DNA of 64,000 bases from Synergistota bacterium (GTDB taxonomy: Bacteria > Synergistota > Synergistia > Synergistales > Synergistaceae). The translations under genes and the position numbers were made by a program. Shown here piece after piece: positions 33,695 through 42,152 of the stretch. Each line of letters opens with the position of its first letter. Within the stretch, counting starts at the first letter, position 1. The DNA is taken from contig JAEXGR010000048.1 of NCBI GenBank assembly GCA_023450745.1, forward strand, positions 1-64,000, written 5' to 3'. Under the pieces are notes generated by a model, which was given only the letters and a program-made list of their open reading frames with translations, did not search any database and was not told the DNA's origin.

Positions 33695-34498
33695 ATGAGA
33701 GGCAAATTCAACTTCAACGAAGACTATACCTATCGTATGCCGGTTCACTTTAAGGGCTGGCCCTTCAACAACGAAAACCGCGTCGTCTTCAGCGACGTAT
33801 CGATGTTTCAAGTGGAACAGAAGACGGAGCTGGAGGAGCTGGCAAACCTTGTGCCGTCGGAGTTTGAACTGCTCGCCCCGTCTTTATTGTGGAGCTACGC
33901 CAACTGCCGCGGCGTGGACTTTATGGCCAACGGCGAATACAGGATATTTCAGGCCAGCGTGCCGGTGAAATACGCCGAAAAGGGCAAAGAAATAAACGGC
34001 GTCTACCCTCTAGTCATATTCGAAGACGACCCCGTGCCGATTCTCGGCGGACGCGAGGAGGATGGAATGCCAAAGGTCTTCTGCTGCATCTCCACCGACC
34101 GTCACTATGAAAACCACTGGTTCGCAAGCGCCGCGCTCTACTGCGAGACGATGGCGAAGTTTGATTTTCATGAGAGCGGCGAAGCCGCGGGCGAGGAACT
34201 TGCCGCCGTTCAAAGTTCCCCGCTTGTAAATAACTTCGGCTACCGCTACATTCCTCATGTCGAGGGAGGGGGCGCGTCAACCCGCGGCCCGATCCTCTAT
34301 CCGCAGGAGGTCCGCCCGGAGCGCCTGTGGCACGGAGAAGGAAGCGTGCGGGTCATCGTCCCCGACGCGTGGTATAAAAATCCCTTTATGTATCACATCC
34401 TGGCCGGCCTCGCGAAGCTGCCTGACTTGGGCTTTGCAAACGCGGTGCGCATGAAGGGAAGCCTGCGCCTCTGCGTGGCGGACTCCAAGGAGCTGTAA
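33695..34498 (+). CDS. Acetoacetate decarboxylase family protein
   Basis: A 267-aa protein of the ADC family, which decarboxylates beta-keto acids or hydrolyses related compounds via a Schiff-base lysine. The motif GGREEDGMPKVF near residue 120 matches the family GRExxGxPKK pattern, with the catalytic Lys kept. The N-terminus (YRMPVHFKG) is also typical. AAAAGGAGG precedes the ATG. It may use a substrate other than acetoacetate, as many paralogues do. Last gene of the SDR-ADC unit. Confidence 0.85.
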   Translation: MRGKFNFNEDYTYRMPVHFKGWPFNNENRVVFSDVSMFQVEQKTELEELANLVPSEFELLAPSLLWSYANCRGVDFMANGEYRIFQASVPVKYAEKGKEINGVYPLVIFEDDPVPILGGREEDGMPKVFCCISTDRHYENHWFASAALYCETMAKFDFHESGEAAGEELAAVQSSPLVNNFGYRYIPHVEGGGASTRGPILYPQEVRPERLWHGEGSVRVIVPDAWYKNPFMYHILAGLAKLPDLGFANAVRMKGSLRLCVADSKEL

Positions 34499-34525
34499 AG
34501 AGGGCCAAAGAGCGGCGACTTTGAT

Positions 34526-34585
34526 CGGCAAAATAAATAAAGCGCCTCCGTGACAGCGTCAAAAACGGAGGCGTTTGTTGTGATG
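34526..34585 (+). terminator. Terminator after the SDR-ADC unit (copy 1 of a duplicated hairpin)
   Basis: GCGCCTCCGT and ACGGAGGCGT form a stem, followed by TTTGTTG. The same sequence with changes recurs at 35186-35246, including the flanks (CGGCAAATAAA-like before, GTGATA-like after). The two copies bracket a gene-poor stretch. Confidence 0.75.
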
Positions 34586-34920
34586 ATAAACTAACCGCAA
34601 AACCATTTGGCCAAATAGGCAAGAATTTCTTCTGAATCGCTCACATACTTCATAATCTACAATTCTTGTCACCCTCTGCGGAGGCGACATTGTCTGCGAA
34701 GAAGCGCCCTCCCCTATCAGCTCTGTACCAAGGTGAAGAACGAAATAAACTTGGAAGTGATGGCAGCGGTAACCACGGTAGTGGCCTCCTATTACGGCCT
34801 CGTCGGCGAAACTGCCAAGCGGTGCGGAATGAAGAGTGCAGGCTAGCTTAACGTCATATTCCCTGATCATTTCACGCAACTTTTTGTTGCCTTCTTCGCC
34901 TAAAGGGCTTTTCTCTCCAT
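34559..34920 (-). pseudogene. Decayed coding region left of the AT-rich island
   Basis: On the minus strand AGGAGG precedes an ATG at 34920, but that frame stops after 6 codons. One base shift opens a frame with SPLGEEGNKKLREMIREYDV and further plausible sequence to 34559, so a frameshifted remnant is likely. On the plus strand a fragment EINLEVMAAVTTVVASYYG (near 34750) also looks protein-like. The parent gene is not recognised on either strand. Confidence 0.3.
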
Positions 34921-35036
34921 TGTAAAAACCTCCTGCTGGTCAGTGTATTATACCGACCTTGAGGAGGCTTGCACATTTTTATATGCATTACTAAGTTTTC
35001 CTTTTATAAATGTTCACTACGACCTTCCAATTCCAT

Positions 35037-35102
35037 GTGAAGGCGAAAAATGCCTCCGACAGGTATCCCCGGTTGTTCAAAGTTCTCATTTAAAAAGTTT
35101 GG
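35037..35102 (+). repeat. Dispersed intergenic repeat, copy C
   Basis: The most diverged of the three copies. It keeps GTGAAGGCGAAAAA, a CTCCG block, GGTTGTTCA, GTTCTCATTT and a following AAA. The stretch 34930-35185 around it is AT-rich and shows no gene. Confidence 0.4.
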
Positions 35103-35185
35103 TTTGTTGGTTCTGAACGTGTAATACTGTGTTACGATAACTATTTTATGCACCAAAGGTTAGCTGGTCTTGAAAAATGTCAAAA

Positions 35186-35246
35186 CAGCAAATAAAAAAG
35201 CGCCTCCATGTCGGCATCAAAAACGGCGGCACTTTGTTCGTGTGAT
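35186..35246 (+). repeat. Second copy of the terminator-like hairpin
   Basis: It repeats 34526-34585 with substitutions: the left arm GCGCCTCC is kept but the right arm reads CGGCGGC, so the stem is broken. It lies 28 bases from the end of the island's first gene. A duplication of this short region, with later decay, explains both copies. Confidence 0.5.
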
Positions 35247-35273
35247 ACGAAGCACTATCCACTTAAGTTATTG

Positions 35274-36713
35274 CTATCTCTCCCAAGAAACAATTTTCCC
35301 TGGATTTAAAATATTATTAGGGTCAAAAGCCAACTTTATTCTGCGAATTAATTCAATTTGAGCTTCGTCGATAAACGCAGATACATATTTTATGCGCTTT
35401 AAACCAACTCCATGTTCACCTGTGAGTGTCCCTCCAAGAATTTTAACATTTTTATACATATCAAGCCTTGCGTTTTCAATAATGTTTCTCCAATTTTTGT
35501 TTTCATTTTCTAAATAAAGAGTCACATGCATATTACCATCGCCGAGATGACCGTATGCAGCATATTTTACATTATACTTTTGAGCAATATTTTCCAGCTC
35601 GCCCATAAACTCAGCTACTTTACTTGAGGGAATCACAATATCTTCGTTAGCTAACTGAATAGGCGTATAGGCCCAGACAGCTTCTGCTATGCTTTTGCGT
35701 CCTTTCCATAGTTTATCCTTGGTATTTCTGTTATCCGCAACAAATACCTCAAGTGCCCCACAATTCATGCAGATATCCCCTATTTTTTCTATTTCATCGG
35801 CTAAGTGGTCTTTGTTGTTGCCCTCGTATTGAAGTATTAAAAAAGCTTCAGCTTTCATAGAATACGGAATCGTCATCTGTAAATAACCCTCAGTAAGAGT
35901 TACCGAACATTTATCCATGTATTCTATTGAGCTGGGCAAACATTTTCCATCAGTCATAATTGTAGGAACTGCATTTATAGCAGTTTGGACGTCAGGAAAT
36001 GGAATTAACAGATCTACTACAAAAGAAGGGTTGGGCAATAGTCTTAGTATTATTTTGGTAACAATTCCCAAGGTTCCTTCTGACCCAACTAAAAGGTGGA
36101 CAAAATCGTACCCTGTCACATCTTTGCGCCTTTTACCTCCAAACCATGTAATTGATCCATCAGGTAGAACGACTTCTAAGCCAAGCACGTGGCTGCCGGT
36201 GGGACCGTATTTTACTACCTTATTTCCTCCCGCATTCTCTGCAACGTTTCCTCCAATGAAAGAAGCGTCACCGCTGCAAGGATCGCCGGCATAGAGTAGA
36301 TTATGTTCGGTCGCCGTTCTATTTATATCTGCTGTTATTACGCCTGGTTCGACGGTTATCGTAAGGTTGTCCTGATCAAATTCTAGAATTTTATTCATTC
36401 GTTCTAACGATAGTTCAATTCCGCGATAGGCCGGAACTGCGCCGCCCGAAAGACCTGTGCCAGCGCCTCTTGGGGTGATGGGAATACGATGAGAGTTTGC
36501 GTATTTCATAAGCTGTGATATTTGCTGTGCGTTTTCAGCAAAACACACCACGTCGGCGCAATATTTTTTGTCCCATAGATGAGAGGCGACTTCATCTTTA
36601 GAATAACTTTCCACTTTTTCCTGATCTGAAGCTACGCCGGATTTGCCAAATATTTCGTACAAATCTTTAAGTGTTTCTGACGTTATCGGATTATAGTCAA
36701 AATTAGCTTTCAT
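35274..36713 (-). CDS. glcD: FAD-binding oxidase, GlcD / D-2-hydroxyacid dehydrogenase type
   Basis: A 479-aa flavoprotein of the GlcD/D-lactate dehydrogenase group (FAD_binding_4 with C-terminal FAD-oxidase domain). The PP-loop motif PITPRGAGTGLSGGAVPA lies near residues 85-102 and the C-terminal TGEHGVGLKRIKY near 440. With etfB and etfA just upstream it probably forms an ETF-coupled, perhaps electron-confurcating, 2-hydroxyacid dehydrogenase. It starts 2 bases after etfA. AT-rich codon use differs from genes outside the island. Confidence 0.9.
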   Translation of the reverse strand: MKANFDYNPITSETLKDLYEIFGKSGVASDQEKVESYSKDEVASHLWDKKYCADVVCFAENAQQISQLMKYANSHRIPITPRGAGTGLSGGAVPAYRGIELSLERMNKILEFDQDNLTITVEPGVITADINRTATEHNLLYAGDPCSGDASFIGGNVAENAGGNKVVKYGPTGSHVLGLEVVLPDGSITWFGGKRRKDVTGYDFVHLLVGSEGTLGIVTKIILRLLPNPSFVVDLLIPFPDVQTAINAVPTIMTDGKCLPSSIEYMDKCSVTLTEGYLQMTIPYSMKAEAFLILQYEGNNKDHLADEIEKIGDICMNCGALEVFVADNRNTKDKLWKGRKSIAEAVWAYTPIQLANEDIVIPSSKVAEFMGELENIAQKYNVKYAAYGHLGDGNMHVTLYLENENKNWRNIIENARLDMYKNVKILGGTLTGEHGVGLKRIKYVSAFIDEAQIELIRRIKLAFDPNNILNPGKIVSWER

Positions 36714-36715
36714 TA

Positions 36716-37723
36716 TTATCTAATCTCCTTGCGAATACGGGCGGTAAGGCGCGGCAAAATGTCGTTTAAATCGCCGCATAAAGCTATATCAGCTATTTGA
36801 AAAATAGTTGCGTCTGGATCTTTGTTAATTGCCACAATTTTTTGCGCCGTTTGCATACCTGCGAGGTGCTGTATGGCTCCAGATATTCCTGCGGCTAGGT
36901 AAAATTTGGGGGCTACTACTTTTCCAGAAAGACCAACCTGGTGTGGATAATCAATCCATTTTGCTTCAACAGCTGGGCGTGACGCTCCGACCCCCGCATT
37001 TAAAAGATTTGCTAACTCGTTAAGAAACGCAAAATTTGCCGCTTTTTTCAGCCCTTTGCCTCCGGACAGAATAATATCTTTGTCCTGGATATTAGAAACA
37101 TTGCTTTCAGAATATTCCATGCCGCAGACTTCTATACGGCTCTTTAAGACATCTTCGTCAAGTTCATATTTCATTATTTTCCCTCTCCGCTCTTTTGCCG
37201 GTAAAGGGATTCTAAATGTCTTGGGCCTCACTGTTGCCATTTGTGGGGTATGAAGAGGTGTTGTGATAGTAGCAATGACATTTCCCCCGATCGCTGGCCT
37301 GGTTTGGAGAAGCAATCCTGTTTCTTCATCAATGTCCAAACCAGTGCAATCAGCGGTAAGTCCGGTATGAACCATAGCCGCAACATAAGGCAAATAGGTA
37401 CGGCCCGCTGTAGTTGCCGGTGCAATCACAATCTCTGGCGTGAATCTTTGAATGACTTGGGCAAGTATCTTAGATTCGAGTTCTTGATTAAACGGCGTAA
37501 GCCTTTTATCCATAGCTAAAAGCACGGTATCCGCTCCGTAGGAGAATAGTTCTTTTGGATCTTCTTTCATCTCACCACAGCAAAGCAACACCGTTACCTC
37601 GGTTTTTTTCTTATCAGCAAGCTCTCTGGCCTTCCCTATCAATTCCATTGTCGCGGAGTGTATGAAGCCACGCCTCTCTTCGCCGCAGATAAGGACACCT
37701 TTTGTATTTGAATCTCTCAACAT
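36716..37723 (-). CDS. etfA: Electron transfer flavoprotein alpha subunit
   Basis: A 335-aa ETF alpha subunit. The C-terminal FAD domain has VGLSGKVVAPKFYLAAGISG and INKDPDATIFQIADIAL, the classic family motif. With EtfB it carries electrons between the neighbouring FAD oxidase and the NAD or quinone side. Located 12 bases after etfB and 2 bases before glcD. Full length. Confidence 0.95.
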   Translation of the reverse strand: MLRDSNTKGVLICGEERRGFIHSATMELIGKARELADKKKTEVTVLLCCGEMKEDPKELFSYGADTVLLAMDKRLTPFNQELESKILAQVIQRFTPEIVIAPATTAGRTYLPYVAAMVHTGLTADCTGLDIDEETGLLLQTRPAIGGNVIATITTPLHTPQMATVRPKTFRIPLPAKERRGKIMKYELDEDVLKSRIEVCGMEYSESNVSNIQDKDIILSGGKGLKKAANFAFLNELANLLNAGVGASRPAVEAKWIDYPHQVGLSGKVVAPKFYLAAGISGAIQHLAGMQTAQKIVAINKDPDATIFQIADIALCGDLNDILPRLTARIRKEIR

Positions 37724-37735
37724 ATTCTATTCTCC

Positions 37736-38521
37736 TTAAATTGCCGCGATATCATGCAATATGGCCACAACGTGCTCTATTCCACAATCAAGTTCTTTTC
37801 CAGAGAAAAATTTTGTCTCTCTCGTTAATTTGGGATGGCTAATTTTAACGACACGCGTAGGAGAGCCAGATAATCCGGTCTCGTCTTTAGTAAGATTGAG
37901 GTCTTTCGCTGTAAGAACGTTTATATTGGCACGACGCGCCATTTTTTTGCCATTTAAAGTTGGCATTCCAGGGTCGTTTATATTATTTAGCACTGTAATA
38001 AGACATGGCATTGTAATTCGCTGTTTTTCAAGCCCATCTTCTATTGTTCTAGTTACAACAACAAAGTTTTTTGAAAGAGCAAGCTCACTGACATATGTGG
38101 CGCATGGAATCCCCAATATAGCTGCCACTTCAGGCCCCACCTGTCCTGTTTCTCCATCCGTGGCTTTTTCTCCGGCGATTATTAAATCATACGAACCTAT
38201 TTTCACTAAGGCTTTTGAAATTGTCAAAGATGTGGACCAACTGTCTGCTCCAGCAAAAAATTTGTCCGACAACAGATAGATATTGTCTGCTCCAAGTGCC
38301 ATAGCCTCCCTTAAAGCATCTTCTGCCTGTAGTGGCCCCATTGAGATTACGTCTATTTGGGCTCCGAAAGCTCTTTTGATGTCTAATGCGGCCTGAATAG
38401 CGTTAAGATCAAGGGGGTTGATAATATTGCCCGTACCGTTTCTGATCATAGTTCCTTTTTGTGGATCAATTTTAACTTTATCACAATCAGGGACTTGTTT
38501 TATCAAAACAGCAATTTTCAT
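37736..38521 (-). CDS. etfB: Electron transfer flavoprotein beta subunit
   Basis: A 261-aa ETF beta subunit. It begins MKIAVLIKQVPDCDKVKIDP, followed by NPLDLNAIQAALDIK, DVISMGPLQAEDALREAMAL and the ETF-beta signature region with GEKATDGETGQVGPEVAAIL. AAGGAGT precedes the ATG. First gene of etfB-etfA-glcD, read from a strong promoter in the divergent gap to the M20 gene. Confidence 0.95.
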   Translation of the reverse strand: MKIAVLIKQVPDCDKVKIDPQKGTMIRNGTGNIINPLDLNAIQAALDIKRAFGAQIDVISMGPLQAEDALREAMALGADNIYLLSDKFFAGADSWSTSLTISKALVKIGSYDLIIAGEKATDGETGQVGPEVAAILGIPCATYVSELALSKNFVVVTRTIEDGLEKQRITMPCLITVLNNINDPGMPTLNGKKMARRANINVLTAKDLNLTKDETGLSGSPTRVVKISHPKLTRETKFFSGKELDCGIEHVVAILHDIAAI

Positions 38522-38573
38522 CTTTAATCATTACTCCTTTTTGATACTACATTGCAGTTAAACTCAATAAAGA

Positions 38574-38583
38574 TTGGATACAA
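38574..38583 (+). promoter_or_regulatory. Candidate operator, TTGGATACAA (first copy)
   Basis: The near-palindromic word TTGGATACAA occurs here, just downstream of the etfB promoter -10, and again at 38657-38666. It resembles operators of FCD-type GntR regulators (TTGTATACAA). One such gene lies in the island at 44127. Confidence 0.35.
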
Positions 38584-38587
38584 AATA

Positions 38588-38616
38588 ATGATAGGTTATA
38601 TTAGAATATTTGTCAA
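38588..38616 (-). promoter_or_regulatory. Promoter of etfB-etfA-glcD
   Basis: TTGACA (perfect -35) and TATCAT with 17 bases between, on the minus strand. Start near 38581, leader about 60 bases. Confidence 0.8.
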
Positions 38617-38656
38617 TAATAGTCTAATAATATGCAATAAATATTTTATAAATATT

Positions 38657-38666
38657 TTGGATACAA
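38657..38666 (+). promoter_or_regulatory. Candidate operator, TTGGATACAA (second copy)
   Basis: Second copy of TTGGATACAA, immediately upstream of the -35 of the M20 operon promoter. A regulator bound at the two sites would control both divergent operons. Confidence 0.35.
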
Positions 38667-38669
38667 TGA

Positions 38670-38698
38670 TTGACTTATAAAAAATAATATGATATTGT
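38670..38698 (+). promoter_or_regulatory. Promoter of the M20-deiminase-TRAP operon
   Basis: TTGACT and TATTGT are separated by 17 bases. Start near 38705, 30 bases before the M20 gene. Confidence 0.65.
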
Positions 38699-38734
38699 TG
38701 AATCATAAAAGATATAACCTAAGGGGGAAGTTGA

Positions 38735-39979
38735 ATGGTAAGGTCAATACCCACAGAGTTATTAGAGGAATTTTCACAAAAATCAATAAAAATTTGTCAA
38801 GAGCTTGTACGCAGGCCATCTGAGGACTTGCCTGGAGACACCAGAATCATTGCGGGGTATATAAATGATTTTTTTAAATCACAAGGCATAGAAAGCTCAT
38901 TAGTAGCACCGCATGAAGAAAAACCAAGCGTTGTTGCCACTATTAAAGGAAGCCGCCCTGGAAGACACGTTGTCTTCAACGGACATATTGATACCTTTCC
39001 TATCGGCGAGAAGAGCAATTGGTCACAAGACCCATTTGGCGCCAAAATTGTAGATGGAAAACTTTTCGGCCGTGGTTCCTCCGACATGAAGGGTGGCGTA
39101 GCCGCAAGTATGGCCGCGTTTTCAATACTTAATAAAATGAAAAATGAGTTGTCTGGAACGGTTAGCATTACGTGCGTATCAGACGAGGAAGTTGGCGGGC
39201 CTTGGGGAACCCGCTATCTGTTAAAAAATTTTCCAGAACTCTACGGTGATGCGATGATAAATGGAGAACCTTCATCTATAGAACATATACGGATAGGAGA
39301 AAAAGGTAAGTACAAGGTAAAAATCATAACCAGCACAAAAGGCGGACATGGAGCGTATGCTGGACTTCGCACCAACGCAATAATGAAAATGATGGACATT
39401 TTGAATAACCTTCGTGATTTTTCACATGAAGCTCCTGAAATGGATGAAGATATTAAAATTGTTATGGAGAAGTGCCGTCAATCATACGATAGTATTCTTG
39501 GCAAAGGGGCAATGGACGTAGCTCTATCTGCTAATATGAACGTGGGGACAATTCATGGTGGCATTATGGTCAACATGATTCCAGAAGAATGCGTATGTGA
39601 ATTAAATTTTAGACTGCCACCGGGACTCACAGATAACTTTATACGTTCGTGGCTGGACAAAAAACTTATGCTATTTTCTGACACGACGTATGACATATAC
39701 TTTAGTGCGAACTCATTTCTTACCTCGCCATCCCACCCCATTGTTAAAATAGCCAAAGAAGAAGCTGCCCTAAATTATGGCAAACCAGTTTATGAAAATT
39801 ACAGCATCGGTGGAACGGAATGTTATCTGTGGCGGTCTAAAGGGATTCCATGTGTGCAATATGGGCCTAATCACCATAATATGGGATCTCCAGATGAATA
39901 TATTTTTGCGAATGAGCTGCCGATTGTAACAAAAGTACATGCAATGACGGCTTGGCGGTTTCTTAATGATACTATATAA
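38735..39979 (+). CDS. M20 family deacylase (ArgE/DapE type)
   Basis: A 414-aa zinc hydrolase of the M20A ArgE/DapE/ACY1 group, which splits N-acyl groups from amino acids. Metal and catalytic motifs: FNGHIDTFP (near 82), GRGSSDMKGG (near 113) and CVSDEEVGG (near 148). The dimer domain contains TKGGHGAYAG. The late GGTECYLW holds the last ligand region. AAGGGGGAAG precedes the ATG. It is followed within 30 bases by the deiminase-like gene, so the natural substrate may be an N-acylated arginine-like compound (inference). Confidence 0.9.
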   Translation: MVRSIPTELLEEFSQKSIKICQELVRRPSEDLPGDTRIIAGYINDFFKSQGIESSLVAPHEEKPSVVATIKGSRPGRHVVFNGHIDTFPIGEKSNWSQDPFGAKIVDGKLFGRGSSDMKGGVAASMAAFSILNKMKNELSGTVSITCVSDEEVGGPWGTRYLLKNFPELYGDAMINGEPSSIEHIRIGEKGKYKVKIITSTKGGHGAYAGLRTNAIMKMMDILNNLRDFSHEAPEMDEDIKIVMEKCRQSYDSILGKGAMDVALSANMNVGTIHGGIMVNMIPEECVCELNFRLPPGLTDNFIRSWLDKKLMLFSDTTYDIYFSANSFLTSPSHPIVKIAKEEAALNYGKPVYENYSIGGTECYLWRSKGIPCVQYGPNHHNMGSPDEYIFANELPIVTKVHAMTAWRFLNDTI

Positions 39980-40006
39980 AGTTTAATTATAAGTTAGGTG
40001 CTTAAT

Positions 40007-41026
40007 ATGCCACAATTTTGCGAAAGCAGTCAATATTATCATCTAGTACTGGCAGAGATGGAACCACGCCCGCTGCCAGCGTTTCATGAGGAAATAGAAC
40101 AAGAACGAGTGTGGGGAATGCAGTGGGGAGTACCGAACGATGTCGGTACCATCCGCAAAATTTTAGTCCACAGGCCTGGTAACGAATTGAATGTTATTTC
40201 TCAGGATAAATATGATTATAAACTTGAAGCTTTAATCGACAGGCGCAATAAATGGTACTACCGTTCTGATAAGCTTCCTGATATCGCGGCTATGCAACGA
40301 GAGCATGATGGCCTTGTTGATGTTTTAAAAAAGGAGGGTGTAGAAATAACATATGCTGACGGAAGTCCTTTCGACCCAGATGCCATAAACGTAAGAGATA
40401 ACGGTATTGTAATCAATGGCGGAATCATCATAACTCGAATGGGCGTTGTTGGCGAAGATAAAGGTACGGGCCGCCGCGGCGAAGAGGCATTCATTACGCG
40501 TAAGGTTGCGGAGATTGGGATGCCGATACTTCACACTATTCAGGGGGATGGCTTGATGGAAGGAGGTAGCTTTTGTCTCCTTGATGAAAAACATGCTGTA
40601 ATCGGGATGAGTTGCAGAGGAAACGCCTCGGCCGTCAAACAAATCCGGCAAGTGTTGGAATTGCAGGGCATTGAGCTAACAGAAGTCCCTCTGACTGGTT
40701 TTAGTCTTCACATAGATGGAGCAATAGTTATGATTGACCATGATAAGGCGCTTATTAACGTGGAAAGAGTTCCGTACTCTCTTGTAGAAAAAGTCAAAGC
40801 CCTTGGGATTGAGCCAATCTTTGCAGATTATCGTGACGTGAGGTTGGCCGTTAACTGTCTTGCCTTGAAACCGGGGAAGATAGTGATAGACGAGCTGGCT
40901 CCATGGACTGCAGAGATGCTGTCATCCAAGGGAGTTGATATCATTACAATCAAATATAAAGAATGCAGGAAAAAGGGAGGAGGTATTCACTGCGCAACCT
41001 TGCCGCTTGTCCGGGATATGGATTAA
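40007..41026 (+). CDS. Arginine-deiminase / amidinotransferase superfamily enzyme
   Basis: A 339-aa guanidino-group modifying enzyme. Family catalytic features are GLMEGGSFCLLD (near 184), the His motif LHIDGAIVMID (near 236, like ADI MHLDTVF) and the nucleophile Cys in GGGIHCATLP (near 330). True arginine deiminases are about 400 aa; DDAH about 280, so this is an intermediate form of unknown exact substrate. The ATG after AGGTG was chosen; a GTG three codons earlier is possible. It should release ammonia or an amine from a guanidino substrate in the cytosol. Confidence 0.85.
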   Translation: MPQFCESSQYYHLVLAEMEPRPLPAFHEEIEQERVWGMQWGVPNDVGTIRKILVHRPGNELNVISQDKYDYKLEALIDRRNKWYYRSDKLPDIAAMQREHDGLVDVLKKEGVEITYADGSPFDPDAINVRDNGIVINGGIIITRMGVVGEDKGTGRRGEEAFITRKVAEIGMPILHTIQGDGLMEGGSFCLLDEKHAVIGMSCRGNASAVKQIRQVLELQGIELTEVPLTGFSLHIDGAIVMIDHDKALINVERVPYSLVEKVKALGIEPIFADYRDVRLAVNCLALKPGKIVIDELAPWTAEMLSSKGVDIITIKYKECRKKGGGIHCATLPLVRDMD

Positions 41027-41073
41027 ACAGTATTCAGCATCATGTAGTTAAACTTGAGAAGGGGTGTTCAGAC

Positions 41074-42060
41074 ATGAAAATTACAAAAGCTATTTTAACG
41101 GTAATTCTTTTACTTTGCTCATGCACCATGGCATTTCCTGCACAGACGTATGAATTTAAAATTTCTTCAGCTATGTCATCGAGTTTTCCGCCTCAGCAGG
41201 CACTGGTAGATTTTACAAAATATCTTAATGAAAAATCTAATGGAAGAATTCATGCGACACGTTATACCGATGGCCAGTTGGGGGGTGTCCTCGAAACACT
41301 TGAGGCTATTCAAATGGGAGTCGTTCAGATGTCCCTGCCTACAACTTCGGATCTTGCGGGTTTCGATAAAAAAATACAGGTCTTGGATCTTCCCTTTCTG
41401 TTTAAAGATTACAAAAGCATGATGTCCGCATTAAGAGGACCGTTGGGTAAAGAAATGGATAAAATTTTTGAATCACAGGGGTTTAAATGCTTTGGCTATA
41501 ATCCAAAGGGAGGCAGGCACATTTCTAACAATAAACGCGCTATATATAAGCCTGAAGATCTAAAAGGATTAAAGATAAGGGTTATGCAAAACCCTATGCA
41601 CATAGCAATTTTCAAGGCTCTGGGAGCGAATCCGACACCGCTGAGTTATTCTGAGCTTTACACGGCGCTGCAGCAGGGCGTCGTAGACGGGCAGGAAAAT
41701 GCACCGGCTCAGGTTGTTGATGCAAACTTACATGAGGTACAGAAATACTACTCTTTGACGGGTCATATTCAAAGCACAACCTGTATACTTGTAAGTAAAA
41801 AATGGTACGATTCTCTGCCAGCGGATCTTCAGAAGGTTTTCAGTGAGGGCGCGAAAAGATTCCAAAAAGATTTTACCGATCGTTACTTTGCATACGACAA
41901 ACAAGCACTTGAAGTGATGAAAAAATCTGGGGTAAAAATTAATACACTGAGCGATGCACAACTTAAGCTTTTTAAGGATAAATGCGCTCCCATCTATAAA
42001 GACTTCAGAAACGTAGTGGGAAGCGATCTTATGGACATTGCACTTGCCGCATCAAAGTAA
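41074..42060 (+). CDS. dctP: TRAP transporter solute-binding protein DctP
   Basis: A 328-aa periplasmic binding protein. The signal peptide MKITKAILTVILLLCSCTMA has a possible lipobox (LLCSC), so it may be a lipoprotein. Mature DctP signs are FTKYLNEKSNGRIHATRYTD, GQLGGVLETLEAIQMGVVQMS and the ligand region KGLKIRVMQNPMHIAIFKAL with the conserved Arg. AAGGGG precedes the ATG, 47 bases after the deiminase gene. It belongs to the island TRAP system and is unlike the paralogue at 11976-12977. Confidence 0.93.
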   Translation: MKITKAILTVILLLCSCTMAFPAQTYEFKISSAMSSSFPPQQALVDFTKYLNEKSNGRIHATRYTDGQLGGVLETLEAIQMGVVQMSLPTTSDLAGFDKKIQVLDLPFLFKDYKSMMSALRGPLGKEMDKIFESQGFKCFGYNPKGGRHISNNKRAIYKPEDLKGLKIRVMQNPMHIAIFKALGANPTPLSYSELYTALQQGVVDGQENAPAQVVDANLHEVQKYYSLTGHIQSTTCILVSKKWYDSLPADLQKVFSEGAKRFQKDFTDRYFAYDKQALEVMKKSGVKINTLSDAQLKLFKDKCAPIYKDFRNVVGSDLMDIALAASK

Positions 42061-42066
42061 TATACA

Positions 42067-42108
42067 TGGATGTCAGTGGAACTGATGCACCGGTTTCATT
42101 GACATCCA
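42067..42108 (+). terminator. Intercistronic hairpin between dctP and dctQ of the island
   Basis: TGGATGTCAGTG and CATTGACATCCA form a stem after dctP. There is no T-run directly after it. The position matches the hairpin in the other TRAP operon (11891-11930). Confidence 0.6.
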
Positions 42109-42152
42109 ACCATAATAGTTTTTCATGAGTTGTCACAAAATTGGAGGTGTGA

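Noticed and set aside
34740..34800. Plus-strand fragment resembling the end of a decarboxylase gamma subunit (EINLEVMAAVTTVVASYYG)
   Set aside because: Too short and without context to name; kept only as part of the decayed region.
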